Shown one piece after another: positions 1-10,493 of a stretch of 64,000 bases of DNA. This DNA is from Strongylocentrotus purpuratus (lineage: Eukaryota > Echinodermata > Echinoidea > Camarodonta > Strongylocentrotidae): NCBI RefSeq assembly GCF_000002235.5, contig NW_022145551.1:2049501-2113500 (forward strand), read 5' to 3'. The position numbers were made by a program, and so were the translations under genes. The notes under the pieces were generated by a model. It did no database searches. It saw only the letters and a program-made list of their open reading frames with translations, and was not told the origin of the DNA. Numbering within the stretch: position 1 is the stretch's first letter; every line of letters begins with the position of its first letter.

Positions 1-832
1 GTAATATGTATAAACAAATTAAACTATGGTGATTGAATCTATTTAGCAAAATTGTATTTTGTTTCTACTTTCTAATCAACTACATTGCATCATTCTTTAA
101 AATGTACATGTACATCTTACTGCTATTTCTTTCCAGTTCCATTAATTTACTCTACCGAAAATACAATGTTTGTCAGTAGATGATGACCATCCGCCACACT
201 GCGCAGGTTAGCACAAGCACAGACAACAGGATGACAATATGACAAGGTGCCTTCCGCCCGGCTTCCAAAGAGAATGTACAGCAGTGTCACTACCGTAATT
301 CCTTATTTTACTAAATTATTGTTCAGGTTTTATAAACTCCTCTCATGATTTGAAGAGAATCTGTTACTGATAGTTTATTGGTTCCTAAACTATCATTTCT
401 TTGGGATTTCCATTTCTCGGCCCATTATATTTGTATGGGAACCCAAAGTGCTGCCCTCTATCTACAGTGTATGGTAGAATACTATTGTGGTAGCAAGAAT
501 TTGAAAAGGTATCTGAGTTTGAGTTTTAAAAAATTTTACATTGCATTCAATCAAATCTGTATACAGCAACTAAGAGAAATCAGAGAAAGCTGATTTCTGT
601 CAAAGGGGGAAAAGTTGGTGACAAACGATATGATATCAATCGCGAATAAGTTGCAATTAATCGCAACTCCTTATAAGACCAGACACAAAACTCATCTTGG
701 CCTTTTAAATATATTTGGTTAGAGCTGGAAGGGCATTAACTCTGTGTTAAAGTATATGAGTTAGCACCCTTTTGGCTCCAAACAGAGGGTATTCCAATTG
801 GGGTTAAAGATACTCTGTGCAAAGCAACTTAC
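1..832. other. 3' flank / last intron of the TMEM216-like gene
   Basis: No open frame here looks like a real protein. The donor at 832-828 on the minus strand shows that the TMEM216-like gene continues leftward, so at least one more exon should lie here or outside the window. One possible acceptor on the minus strand lies at 201-199, followed by a frame that stops after about 17 codons in the phase the donor needs. I could not match that tail to the family, so it stays a guess. Confidence 0.3.
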
Positions 833-3099
833 CTGCCAAATGAGATTACAGCAATGATACTGAATACCAGTTCAAGTCCAAGGAAGCATAGAAGCACAGC
901 ATTGAGGATCAACTCCGCTCGTAACACGTACGTCTGCCACAAGATGAGATAGAGGGCGCCAAACAGTGTTGCCATGGATAACGCCAAGGATACGGCAAGA
1001 TGGACGACCTTCTCCGTCAGGTTTCCTTTCTTCCCTACAGAACAAACAAAGTAACTGATAATGAATTGATAATTTAGTGTTTTCACGTTGACATATATAT
1101 ATTTTCCCAAAACAGTATGTTTCTTCACTAAAGTAAGAATTTTCACAAATTATGAAGTACATTTCCTTTTAATCTATTTTTATTTTTATCTTTTGATCCA
1201 GAGTGCTAAAACTACTACAAATTGTAAATGGGCGCAAAGTGCAAAAATCGCTGCGACATTTCAGTCCATTTTGCCGTTTATGTATTTAGAGCGATTTCAT
1301 ATGCAATTAATCATTGCAATCTCTGAATTGGCGACACAGAGTGAATTTTGACAACTCTAAACTGCTCTGAGTAAACAAGTACCGGTGTATATCTTAGCAG
1401 TTTATTCTGGTGCCATCAACTGTTATAAGATATTGTCTCTAAGGTATTTCTGTAGGATGCCGCCATAAAGGTAAACGGTTAAGCTAAAAGACCTTGCCCA
1501 ATCGATTCTACTTATGAACTTACGTGTTTCACCGAAAACTAGATTAAGCTGTTGAATTGATTCCAAGATTACACAAACCTCTGATTTAACATCTCAGGTT
1601 ACCTGCATTTGGTTCATTAGACTCAACACAATACAATAACAGTTCCATGTATGAACTGGGCCGATAACACAAAGCTCTGCAATTGATCGTACGGTTATTT
1701 TGTGTGATTGATTAAAAATAGTGACCAATGCGATCAATCATAAACAACAATTGTTAAATCAATTGCTAAGCTTTGTGTTATGGGCCCAGGTCAACTGCAA
1801 TGTGTTTAGAGAGATATTCTGTATCAGGCATTTTATGGATCTAGATTTATCTTCATATAATACTTCCCTTTTAGTGTCCTTATCAGTGAAAAAAATACAT
1901 GGGGGCTCGGGGCAAAATAGCCCCCGAAATGCCCAAAAGAGCTCCCGAAAAACAGAAAAGAGCCCTGTACATTTGCATAGAGTTCAATGTAAAACAAATT
2001 TAGGATGTCATGCAGGCAAGTTTCAAAAGTAGCCTCCGAAAAAGAAATATTAATTTTTTCCCTGGTACTCCTTATCATTTTGTTGTGCTAGAAACAAAGA
2101 ACAAAATCTCACCTGCAATAAAAATATATTTGCCTTTTGTCTTTTATTTTAGACGTTAAACTACATGGAAATACAATGTACCTTAGAGGCAGAAAGACTG
2201 GTATCCTTTCTTACCTAAGAACAACCTGACATACTCAATGGCAACTAAGAGGAAGATAAGGACCCATTCTCCAGCCAGATTCTCTGTGGGGTATGGAAGT
2301 ACTGAACCTGGAAAAAAATGAAAACCAAATGAGGCCAGGTTAAAACAAGGTTTAAAAGTAGATTTCTTCAATAAGATTTTCATCAAAGTCCATTATTGAT
2401 GCTAATTAGAAAGACAAAAAATAATAACAAGTTTCATATAAAGGTCTAAACATATTTATCACTTTTCAACAAAGAAGACAAAAGACTGCATGCATGGCTG
2501 ATCGTCAACAAAACAGAGTTTGTTGTTTGTTGCTACGGCAGTCAGCCACTGAAAAAAAAATTGTTTAATAAAACTATAGAAATGCAAGCACTACTTTAAA
2601 CATGCAGAACTTTGTTATTCCTGGCTTATTTTTTCCTGATTAATGTGTGATATGAAAGGGCAGAAAATGAACTTTTTTCAGATACCGTCGGCCAAATGAC
2701 TTTTTGGTACCCTTTTTTCAAATCGTTTTTAATCACTCATCCATGAAATATGCATCATATGAGTTGCATCAAATGAAAGAGGAGGGTTTAAGCTTTACAA
2801 ATATGTGTCATTTATTAATTATAATTAAGATCAAGTTATGATAAAAAATTGATAATTCTCAGTTTCTTTTTTTCTGGGACGCACCGTATATACATGTAAG
2901 CTAGTGAATCCTTGCTTCTGGTTTGTTATCAGCAGATTTGTTGCTGATTTTTGTCATTTGTCATTGAAAAAAAGCTTTGTGAAACGGGTCCCTGGTCAGA
3001 CTTACCTTTGTAAATGTACATCAATGCTTCACACAGCCAGAGAAAGGCAAAATACCATCCATTCAAATAGAAGAGTATTTGTAGAGGAAGAGATGAGAG
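833..3099 (-). CDS. TMEM216: TMEM216-like tetraspan ciliary transition-zone protein (three internal exons)
   Basis: Three minus-strand exons join in frame: 3099-3006 (phase 0 to 1), 2307-2215 (1 to 1) and 1034-833 (1 to 2), each with consensus acceptor and GTAAG donor. The joined product shows the family landmarks in order: LPLQILFYLNGWY, VLPYPTENLAGEW, RLFLGKKGN and QTYVLRAELILNAVLL. These match the order and spacing of vertebrate TMEM216 (known from memory of the family). About 129 residues are covered, against roughly 145 in the human protein, with four hydrophobic membrane segments. TMEM216 belongs to the tectonic/MKS module at the ciliary transition zone; human mutations cause Joubert and Meckel syndromes. 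The related TMEM80 is a less likely alternative. The last exon and the link to a start exon are not certain. Confidence 0.85.
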
Positions 3100-4062
3100 C
3101 TGAGAGTTGGAAAGCTAAGGATATCATCTCTATGTAGAAAAAAAGTTAGTGTACATGTAAGAACATCCTACAAATCTTGCCATTTTCCTTCTTTCTGTTT
3201 ACTACACATGAATTATAAATAGTTCAGAGTGTAATAAATGCTTACTTCAGAAAAAACATATGTAAGCGTTTTGCAGATATCATTATTCCCCCAGTCATCG
3301 GATTCATTTACATGCACAGAGTGTGCACCATCCCCACTCCCTGGGGAGTAGTCCTTCCATTATGATCACTGTTAGGGCATATGGCAATTACATGTACTAC
3401 TGTATCAAAAAGGCTTTTGTCATCCTACAAGGTCCCCATTCCTCTTCTGGGAATATGTTTGCAGTTTGTAGCTAACTGGTTAATAGCTTTCTCAATCAGT
3501 AACCTTTCTTTTTGCAAAGCCAGATCACGTAAGTAAGCTCTTCCATATATATTTAGTGTAACATTCAGCAAAATCTTAATAGCATACTAAACCAACTACA
3601 AGTAAATACAGTTCTGTAAAGGATACAACAGCTATCGTTTTCCCTGCAAGTGAAGAAAAGAAGGAATTTGTCATTAGTCATTGCAAGATAAGCCTGACTA
3701 GCCTGTACATAGTCATACTCATTATAGTCAATTGAACTTCTATCAATTAACACCCAATACTGTATTTGATTTTGGGGGCCATTTTTGTATTGGCCGAGTG
3801 TACAGCAACAACCATTGGTATTGGTTGTTCGAGGGGACAAAAAAATAATAAAAAATAAAATTCAACAGACAAGTGACAACAATGCAATGTCAATGACAAC
3901 AACAGGGATTTCTTCAACATTATTTCCATCTTGCGATATTGCATTTTGAAACAGGCAGAGGTGTAGTCTAGCCTTGCTTGGCCCAAGTATATAATAGAAT
4001 TTTGGGCGCTTGCTATATAATAGGGGTCCAGAGAATACACACTCATATTGCAGTTGTGTACT

Positions 4063-4150
4063 GTAGGCGTTGTGGCGTGCGCCTGCAGATCCAGCTAACA
4101 ATTGAAGTTACAAACTGATCCGAGGACGCAGGTTCGAAACTGAGTCAAGT
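4063..4150 (+). repeat. SINE fragment with a 7SL-RNA-like head
   Basis: The stretch GTGGCGTGCGCCTGCAG followed by ATCCAGCTAAC closely resembles the conserved 5' Alu-domain segment of SRP 7SL RNA (GTGGCGCGTGCCTGTAGTCC, then CAGCTAC). About 50 bases later comes GGTTCGAAAC, which fits a Pol III B box. It is followed by the kind of unique body seen in SINEs. It could be a 7SL pseudogene or a SINE that captured a 7SL head; the match is by eye. Confidence 0.4.
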
Positions 4151-5269
4151 CTTTTGGATGGTGACGTTTAAAGGTCGGTCGCCAGGAGGCCGTTTCTCGA
4201 AACCAACTCCATGACAGTCATTTCTTTGTCGCCAACCTACGGAGATGTCATGAAGTGGATAAACCGTTTCACAAAGCCATGACAGACATGATATCGATAT
4301 ATCGCGATACTAGCAGCTCAAGAAGATAGTCTTTGTCACGATCCATTTGATTTATGAAGAATAACCCAAAACAAGTTTTGGGGCTAAACTTGTTCAAAAA
4401 GAAATCATATTTACATCATCAAATGATTTGCATATTTCTGTAAAGATTCTTAAATTGAAGAAAAACCGGTGAGTGTTTTTTTTTTGACAGTCGAATCAAA
4501 AGTTGAAGGATACCGTAATGTGATAGTTTCTCAATACATACTTTTTTGTTTATTGTGACGAGGAATTTTAGGCAAAATGTCTTTTCTCAGCCAGTTTTTA
4601 TTCTAGAGTCTCATAAATACTCGTTATATAATTGATTTGATATTGAAAATATAATTTGGAAGAAGTAATTAGAGAGGGAATAATAATGCACATAGGCCCC
4701 AAAGGTATGACGGTATCCTAGAAAGAGACTATGGATCGACTATGGAAAACGGTGTGTAACATTCTTACCTCTCTTATTTATATGTTAAAGTTTAATGATT
4801 TGTGATTTAATGTTTATATTCAGCTTTTTAAAGTTCCTGTATAATTTGTATTCTCACTTTTGTACATTTTCATTTCGCATCCCAGAAAATTACGTACCGA
4901 ACTCATCTATATTTTTCTCAAAATGATAGTGAAACTAATTGTCCATTTCACGGCCCATGGAATGGCAACAAACTGACTTGTGATGGCGCTTTACAGCAAT
5001 TAAAAATATATGACAGGTTCGGAGCAGTGACAACTCGCTTGTCGTGGAGGTTGTCGCTCATCTTGGCAAAGACGGCTTCGTGAAACACTTACATGTAGCT
5101 GACAAGTTGCGCGACAGTGGCGAGATGTCGTTGATCTTGTAGTTATGTCTTTTATGACGGTTTTGAGAAACGGCCCCCAGACGTAAATAATCATATCTGA
5201 TTGATACACGTCTATAAAAACTCAATACACACACAGTCATGTTGATATTCTAAACTTCGCTCTAAATCT

Positions 5270-5515
5270 ACGGACGGTCATCATTAAGGACTGTGAGTGT
5301 GAGGAGTTGGAACAACCTGCCATCAGAAACAGTATGTGCCTCATCCGTCAATGCCTGACGGGAGGCAGCAACTACGTCCGGGAACTTTTTACTTGCACCA
5401 TGTAAATAGCATTGCACCATGCACCTTGGTCTCGTAAGCACACACACACTCATCAGTCTACAAGAATCTTCAACTGTGAAGGAGGTAGACTTAACCCAAA
5501 GAAGAAGAAGAAGAA
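5270..5515 (+). repeat. 3' end of a CR1/Jockey-type LINE (decayed)
   Basis: Reading the plus strand gives RTVSVRSWNNLPSETVCAS, the typical C-terminal end of non-LTR retrotransposon reverse transcriptases of the CR1/Jockey kind, followed by a stop where the family usually continues. An (AAG)n-rich tail lies at about 5499-5515. Only the last part of the element is present. The minus-strand open frame 5268-5606 lies over this fragment and is not a gene. Confidence 0.5.
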
Positions 5516-5610
5516 TGATGATACTCAGTACCACGATGCTAGTTGCTACGATTGTCACCCCGGCGCGTAAGCGGGGATCGTTCATGAGCAACCGCTGAGC
5601 AGACATGCAT

Positions 5611-5696
5611 AGTCATAGATAACTCCAGGAAGCTCCAACACCGGGAAGCTCCAACGCTGCGCGCCGGTGTTGGAGCTTCCCGGAGTTAAGTCATAG
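5611..5696. mobile_element. Small hairpin insertion with 8-bp flanking direct repeat
   Basis: Arms 5621-5644 and 5664-5687 are 24 bp each and pair with one mismatch. The loop repeats part of the arm. The octamer AGTCATAG flanks the hairpin on both sides (5611-5618 and 5689-5696), as expected for a target-site duplication of a tiny foldback element. Confidence 0.5.
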
Positions 5697-5786
5697 AGTG
5701 AGGCGTCACAATTACAATTGCAACAAGCGGCCATGGCCATTAAAAACTGCAGATTTAAATAGAGAAAATAAACAGCCATATTATAC

Positions 5787-5844
5787 CTCTTCTAGGTGCT
5801 GCGCTGGTAGCTGGAGCAGAACTTGTTCCTTCTCCATTCGCCAT
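5787..5844 (-). CDS. Candidate first coding exon of the TMEM216-like gene
   Basis: On the minus strand, an ATG at 5844-5842 opens 19 codons (MANGEGTSS..., ending APRR) followed by a G|GTATAA donor at phase 1. The APRR(G) end resembles the APRG(K) just before the conserved LSS in vertebrate TMEM216. However, the next recognised exon (3099) starts at phase 0, so a direct join breaks the frame. Either a short intermediate exon was missed, or this start belongs to another transcript. Confidence 0.4.
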
Positions 5845-6257
5845 TTCAGACCTTTTCCGTATCTGTTCCTAAGAAATAAATTCCTCAGCGTATTGCGTTG
5901 ACTCCACTATGCTGAATGAAACTTCCGACCATCGTTTCCTTTCGGTGTGACGAATCACAAGTATGGTGTGGTAGAAACGCCAAATAACAATGGAATAATA
6001 ATCATTTAACTGGGACGGCGTAATGGACTAGAACCCAAACACATTGACCGGTGCACGAACTGGAAACAAAAATAGAACCATCACAATGCAAGCTAAATGA
6101 TACAAGATGTACATTCTTAAAAGAGTATTATAGGCTGTACATACATATGAGCTCCCTGGAGTTGCTTTCCACCATATGCAGTCGTCTCTCTGCCCTTCCC
6201 TCTCCATCTCGATCCCTTTCTCCCAATGTCTCTGTCTGTCTGTCCGTCTCTTATATA

Positions 6258-6288
<31 letters not shown>

Positions 6289-6975
6289 ACCCAAACCCCA
6301 AATAAAACCCTCTTTCCCCTCTCACAACCCCCTCCTCTCATTCTAATTCTTGACCATCCGCTATGGACTGCTACAATGAAGCAAAACAAAACACAAAAAC
6401 ATAATACAAAAATAAAAACAAAGCAAAAGAAAAAACATGTACAGAAAAAGGAAAACATAAGAAAACACTCTGAAAGTGAAAAGGGGTACATGCTGGGATT
6501 TGCATGTGGAAACATTTCAAAAATAAAAGAGCCAAAAAGTTTTTTTTTAAAATCATACCGGTAATTGAAAACTCTCTAAAAGTATGGTGTCAAAAAATCA
6601 TTATTAGCAAAATTACGGTCATTTGTCTTTTCAAATTTTGAAATTTGCATATGAGGCTTTATTCTTCAATCATCAAGATAAATCCAGAGTCTCTAGATCA
6701 GAAATTTTGCACATACTTTCATTAACTCACTTGCTGCTACAGATAAATTTCAAGATAACTTTCTGAGGGCTTGCAAATCCCTGATAGGGAATTTATAAAT
6801 ATCTCCTAGCTCAAATACACCTATTAACAGAGGTGTAAGAAGGACAAATGATATGAAAAGTTGTCCGTCAGTTGTTAACCTGGATACAAGGATCAATGGC
6901 AATCAATCGACTCATTGTGGCATTATCAATTTCTAATTTGGAAAAATAGACCAATGTGGATAACTGTATACAAAT
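5845..6975. other. Intergenic region between TMEM216-like and BORCS5, part 1
   Basis: No coding sequence recognised. It contains a polypyrimidine/(CT)n microsatellite at about 6250-6290 and an A-rich stretch at about 6375-6460. Open frames here are made of low-complexity sequence. Confidence 0.6.
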
Positions 6976-7100
6976 GACGCACAGGTTTGAGTGCGTCCGT
7001 AGGGATTGTGTGCACAAGGTACCTTTGTATAGTTTTAGACCAAATTCAAAGGTACCGCGTGTACACAATTCCACTGACCCACGAATTAAACCTGTGCATC
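6976..7100. repeat. Imperfect foldback element
   Basis: Arms 6976-7027 and 7047-7100 are inverted copies of each other with scattered mismatches. They share GGTACCTTTG at the inner end and CACAGGTTT at the outer end. The loop is about 19 nt. This looks like a small MITE-type foldback; no clear target duplication was seen. Confidence 0.5.
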
Positions 7101-7141
7101 ATCTGTTTTATAAGATGTTAAAATTTTGTTATTTTACAGAT

Positions 7142-7202
7142 TTACCGGATGCATGGCAAAATCATGCGTCCAGCAAATTTTTTTTACCGGACGCATGATT
7201 TT
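7142..7202. repeat. Short hairpin with direct repeat
   Basis: Arms 7158-7171 and 7189-7202 (14 bp, perfect) flank a 17-nt loop. TTACCGGA[T/C]GCATG also occurs as a direct repeat at 7142 and 7185, so the site mixes inverted and direct repetition. Confidence 0.45.
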
Positions 7203-8775
7203 TAACTTATATTTGTTTTCGTATCGTTTATCATGCAAGCGGAAATCCGGCAATAACTTAAAACCACAGGGGAATAACTATTATACAGAATAAAAAACAA
7301 ATCTATATTTAGTTCATATTACAATATAATTTATTTCTCATCACAATAAATACCATGACAAATTTTACATACATACCGGTATATATTTTTCAATACTCAG
7401 TCTCACTTTACAACTTTATACAAAGCATCACCATGACATAAATACATGCATTAGTCTAAATCTTGCATGGCTGAATTTTCAGAACAGTACAAAAGTTCTA
7501 TACACTGACAAGCCTTACTACATTATAGCCACTGGAATATAATTACACGTATAATAAAAGTCACATTCTTAGATGAGGAGGGAGTGGGAGTGTACTCCAT
7601 AGCAGTATTTTGAGGTTTGGAAATAACATGCGAGTTGCATTTCCCTTTAAAGCCTTGCTGCACTAGTTTAGCCAGGGGGATTAGACCTCCCTGCATGGTC
7701 ACTTGCAGGTGGTTATCTCATCAAATCAGCTCTCAATTAACATAAGAAAAAGGGGGCCATGGGGATCAACAGGTATCGCGTAGGCATTGTTGGCTATATA
7801 GAGGGTTCAAGAAGCTACAAGTCGTGCAGTCCCGCTTTAAGAAATAATTACAGTGAGTTTGTTTTATGATGCATCCCTGATGAAGAGAATATTATAAATG
7901 TTCATAGATTTTGTGTTGATATTAACACCATTTTTTTTCCAATTGATTAATATTTATAATTCAATGTAAGTAATTAATGAGCAATTGTTTTTGGAATGAG
8001 ATAACACACACTTAAAAGCTTTTGATCCACATTCCACTATGAACATCACGGACAAAGAAAGATAACAAAATATACAGTTCCTCATGTACCCTCAACAATT
8101 GCTGTGGTAGACAAAGGAACATCCCTTCACTGATATTATGTAAAAAACAGGTGTCACATGCATATTCAGAGGAGGTGATAAATCATTTGTGAGCATTATT
8201 ATTGTTATTATGCAAGTGTGGAAGAACATCAGATAAAAATGTTCCCTGAAATGCATGGCTCTTCAAATGCCTTAATATTAAAAATATGGCATGTAACAGC
8301 ATAAAAATTGGGACAAATTTTTATGCCACATGTTCGTGTAGTCCCATATACATATTTCTGTGTACATCAGTGCTTGTAATTTTACCAAGACTGGGCCAAA
8401 TTTCTTATCATTTCGCACCAATACTTATATGCTACATTATCAACCTTTTCTGATCATTTCCACACCGTTTCTTTCACAATGCAATCGCATGACCAGAACT
8501 CAACTTTATCTTTAAGGTCACAAAGGTTATACCAAAAACTCCTTAATTAGAAGCTACCAAAGTTGGGTACATGTTTCTTTTATATGCACTATATACAGTA
8601 CAGGAAGTATAATATCTAGTAATGTACAATTAACAATTAAATTATTCATACTCTTACCAAGTTTTGTAATTTGTTAAGTACGGGTATGTGAAAAATTGAC
8701 TTGTCCTGATTGATGTTTCTTGAGAATGTGACTTATCGAAGCTTACATCTGAAGGTATTCAAAAGGTGTTTTCTA
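7203..8775. other. Intergenic, probably 3' UTR and flank of BORCS5
   Basis: AT-rich, with no coding frame. The minus strand carries AATAAA-type signals near 7325-7350, which could end a long BORCS5 3' UTR, but no transcript evidence can be read from the sequence. Confidence 0.35.
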
Positions 8776-9075
8776 GAGGTGTTGTGGTCAAGTGGATACG
8801 TCGCCGGACTGTCGATCACAAGGTCCGCGGTTCGAGTTCCGCCGCCGCACTAATGTCCTTTGGCAAGACATTGATCTACATTTGCCAAACTCCACCCAGG
8901 TGAAGTTAATGGGTACCTGGTAGGAATTTATTCCTTGAAATGCAGCGCGCGTAACAGCTGCCCTGCTAAAGCCAGGGTAATTATGCTGCATTATTGTAGA
9001 GCGCTTAGAGACTTCTGATAAAGTAAGTGATAGGCGCTATATAAGCAAAGATAATTATTATTATTATTATTAATA
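8776..9075 (+). repeat. tRNA-derived SINE, copy 1 (nearly full length)
   Basis: A tRNA-like head carries an A-box-like TGGTCAAGTGGATACG and a B box GGTTCGAGTTCC at 8829-8840. The tRNA-unrelated body includes CTAATGTCCTTTGGCAAGAC and a hairpin-prone CCAGGGTAATTATGC. The tail is an (ATT)n run at about 9052-9073. The same body recurs in the other copies in this window, which marks it as a dispersed SINE and not a functional tRNA gene. Confidence 0.8.
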
Positions 9076-10493
9076 AATGCCCTAGTTATTTTAACCGGTC
9101 CACCTTTCATCCTTGAAAAAAATTGCCAGATAGAACTACATGTATTGGATATTTTTACAGGACACAAGTCTCTCCCCATCCGGTGCGATCTTCACACACT
9201 CAAAATACTAACATGGCAAAAAGAAAACATATATCAGTTAAAGACCCTTTCCGATAAAAATATATATTTATATCAGTGGAAAGCTGAATTAACATAGGAT
9301 ACAAATATAAATGAATAACAAACATTTTCCCTTTGAGTATTGCACAAAAGTAAATTAAAACTTCTATTTAGAGCCCATTTTAAGCAAAAAGAGTTCACAT
9401 TTTGAGGACAATGTTCTTGAATGTCGGCAAATAACGATCGTGCATTAACCCTTTGAATATGAAGCGACACCACCAGGTATCACATACATCTATAATACAT
9501 ATAATACATAATAATATTTGTTCATTGGTTTACTGTATAATTTTATTGACCGGCAAATTACACACAAAATCCCTTGACTTTTGAGATCGGGCAATAATAT
9601 TTGTTCATGGGTTTACTGTATAATATTATTGACCGGCAAATTATACACAAAATCCCATTAACTTTTCTGAGCAGTCAATAATATTTTTTATCGCCTGTAG
9701 TTTTGTTGGCTTATTAATTAAACCTTGAAGGCAATAACATTTACAAATTGCCCTGCTCAGATGTCTGATACAGTTAATAATCTGCATTAAAGCTCTGAGT
9801 GGCGAGTATACAGTGTAACATACATGTACATGTACATTTTCATCAACGTGTAGACTTAAAGACGCAAAGCAGTGGGCTCTCATGGGGAATTCAACACCAT
9901 TCGGGTGTTTACCCCATAACAGATTTTGCCAATCATATGGAAAAGTCATTTTCTTACATTTCCCTCACCCTAAGACTCTCCGACGGACTGAGAGGTACTT
10001 CTTGATGGGACAAGGGGTTTGCTGTGTGCAAAACTTCTAAACCCATCAATGGTATTTCAACCAAGTCTGGTGTTAGTGAATTATGACCTCATGCACTTGG
10101 AAACCTGACTACCTTTTCCTTTTAAAGTACGCCCAGGTTGAGGTTCCTTCTAGCTTAGTATGTAATACTCTTACAGGTCCACGATGTTTCACCATTCAGC
10201 ATGACAAGGAGTGTAGCATGGGAATTACTGGTTGACGCCATCTACATGTACGTCTTCTTTTGGACAACTGCACGTAAACGAATGGACTTGATTAACTGGG
10301 TCAGCACGCTAGCATTCGCGAAACAGACCAAAGTTCTCCTCACACTTCAGTTCGCGTATGTTGCACGCACATGAATGCTGCGATTGCGTCGTCCATAGTC
10401 GTATTATACCCGATTGGCCCCGGGTAGGGCCATGGGAAAGACACATAGTCTCGTCATGACACATTCCCTTTAACACTTTGTCAAAATGGAGAG
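9076..10493. other. Intergenic / 3' UTR region with an 83-bp tandem duplication
   Basis: A segment beginning ATAATATTTGTTCAT is present twice at an 83-bp offset (9511 and 9594), with few differences over about 60 bp. No coding sequence was recognised up to the BORCS5 stop codon at 10494. Confidence 0.5.

Larger units (their letters stand above)
3100..5786. other. Large 5' intron of the TMEM216-like gene
   Basis: Mostly AT-rich non-coding sequence. It holds a 7SL-like SINE fragment (about 4063-4150), a LINE 3' tail (about 5270-5515) and a small hairpin insertion (5611-5696), listed separately. The minus-strand frames at 3565-4101 and 5000-5606 show no family signature and overlap these repeats. 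Confidence 0.5.

Noticed and set aside
5268..5606. 112-codon minus-strand frame with one hydrophobic stretch, possible membrane protein
   Set aside because: The opposite strand encodes the recognisable C-terminal end of a LINE reverse transcriptase, and the hydrophobic part comes from its AAG-rich tail.
8776..8850. Possible functional tRNA genes at the SINE heads (also 10767, 13783, 49640, 63463)
   Set aside because: The acceptor stems do not close, and where a body is present it is the same SINE body; these are SINE promoters, not tRNA genes.
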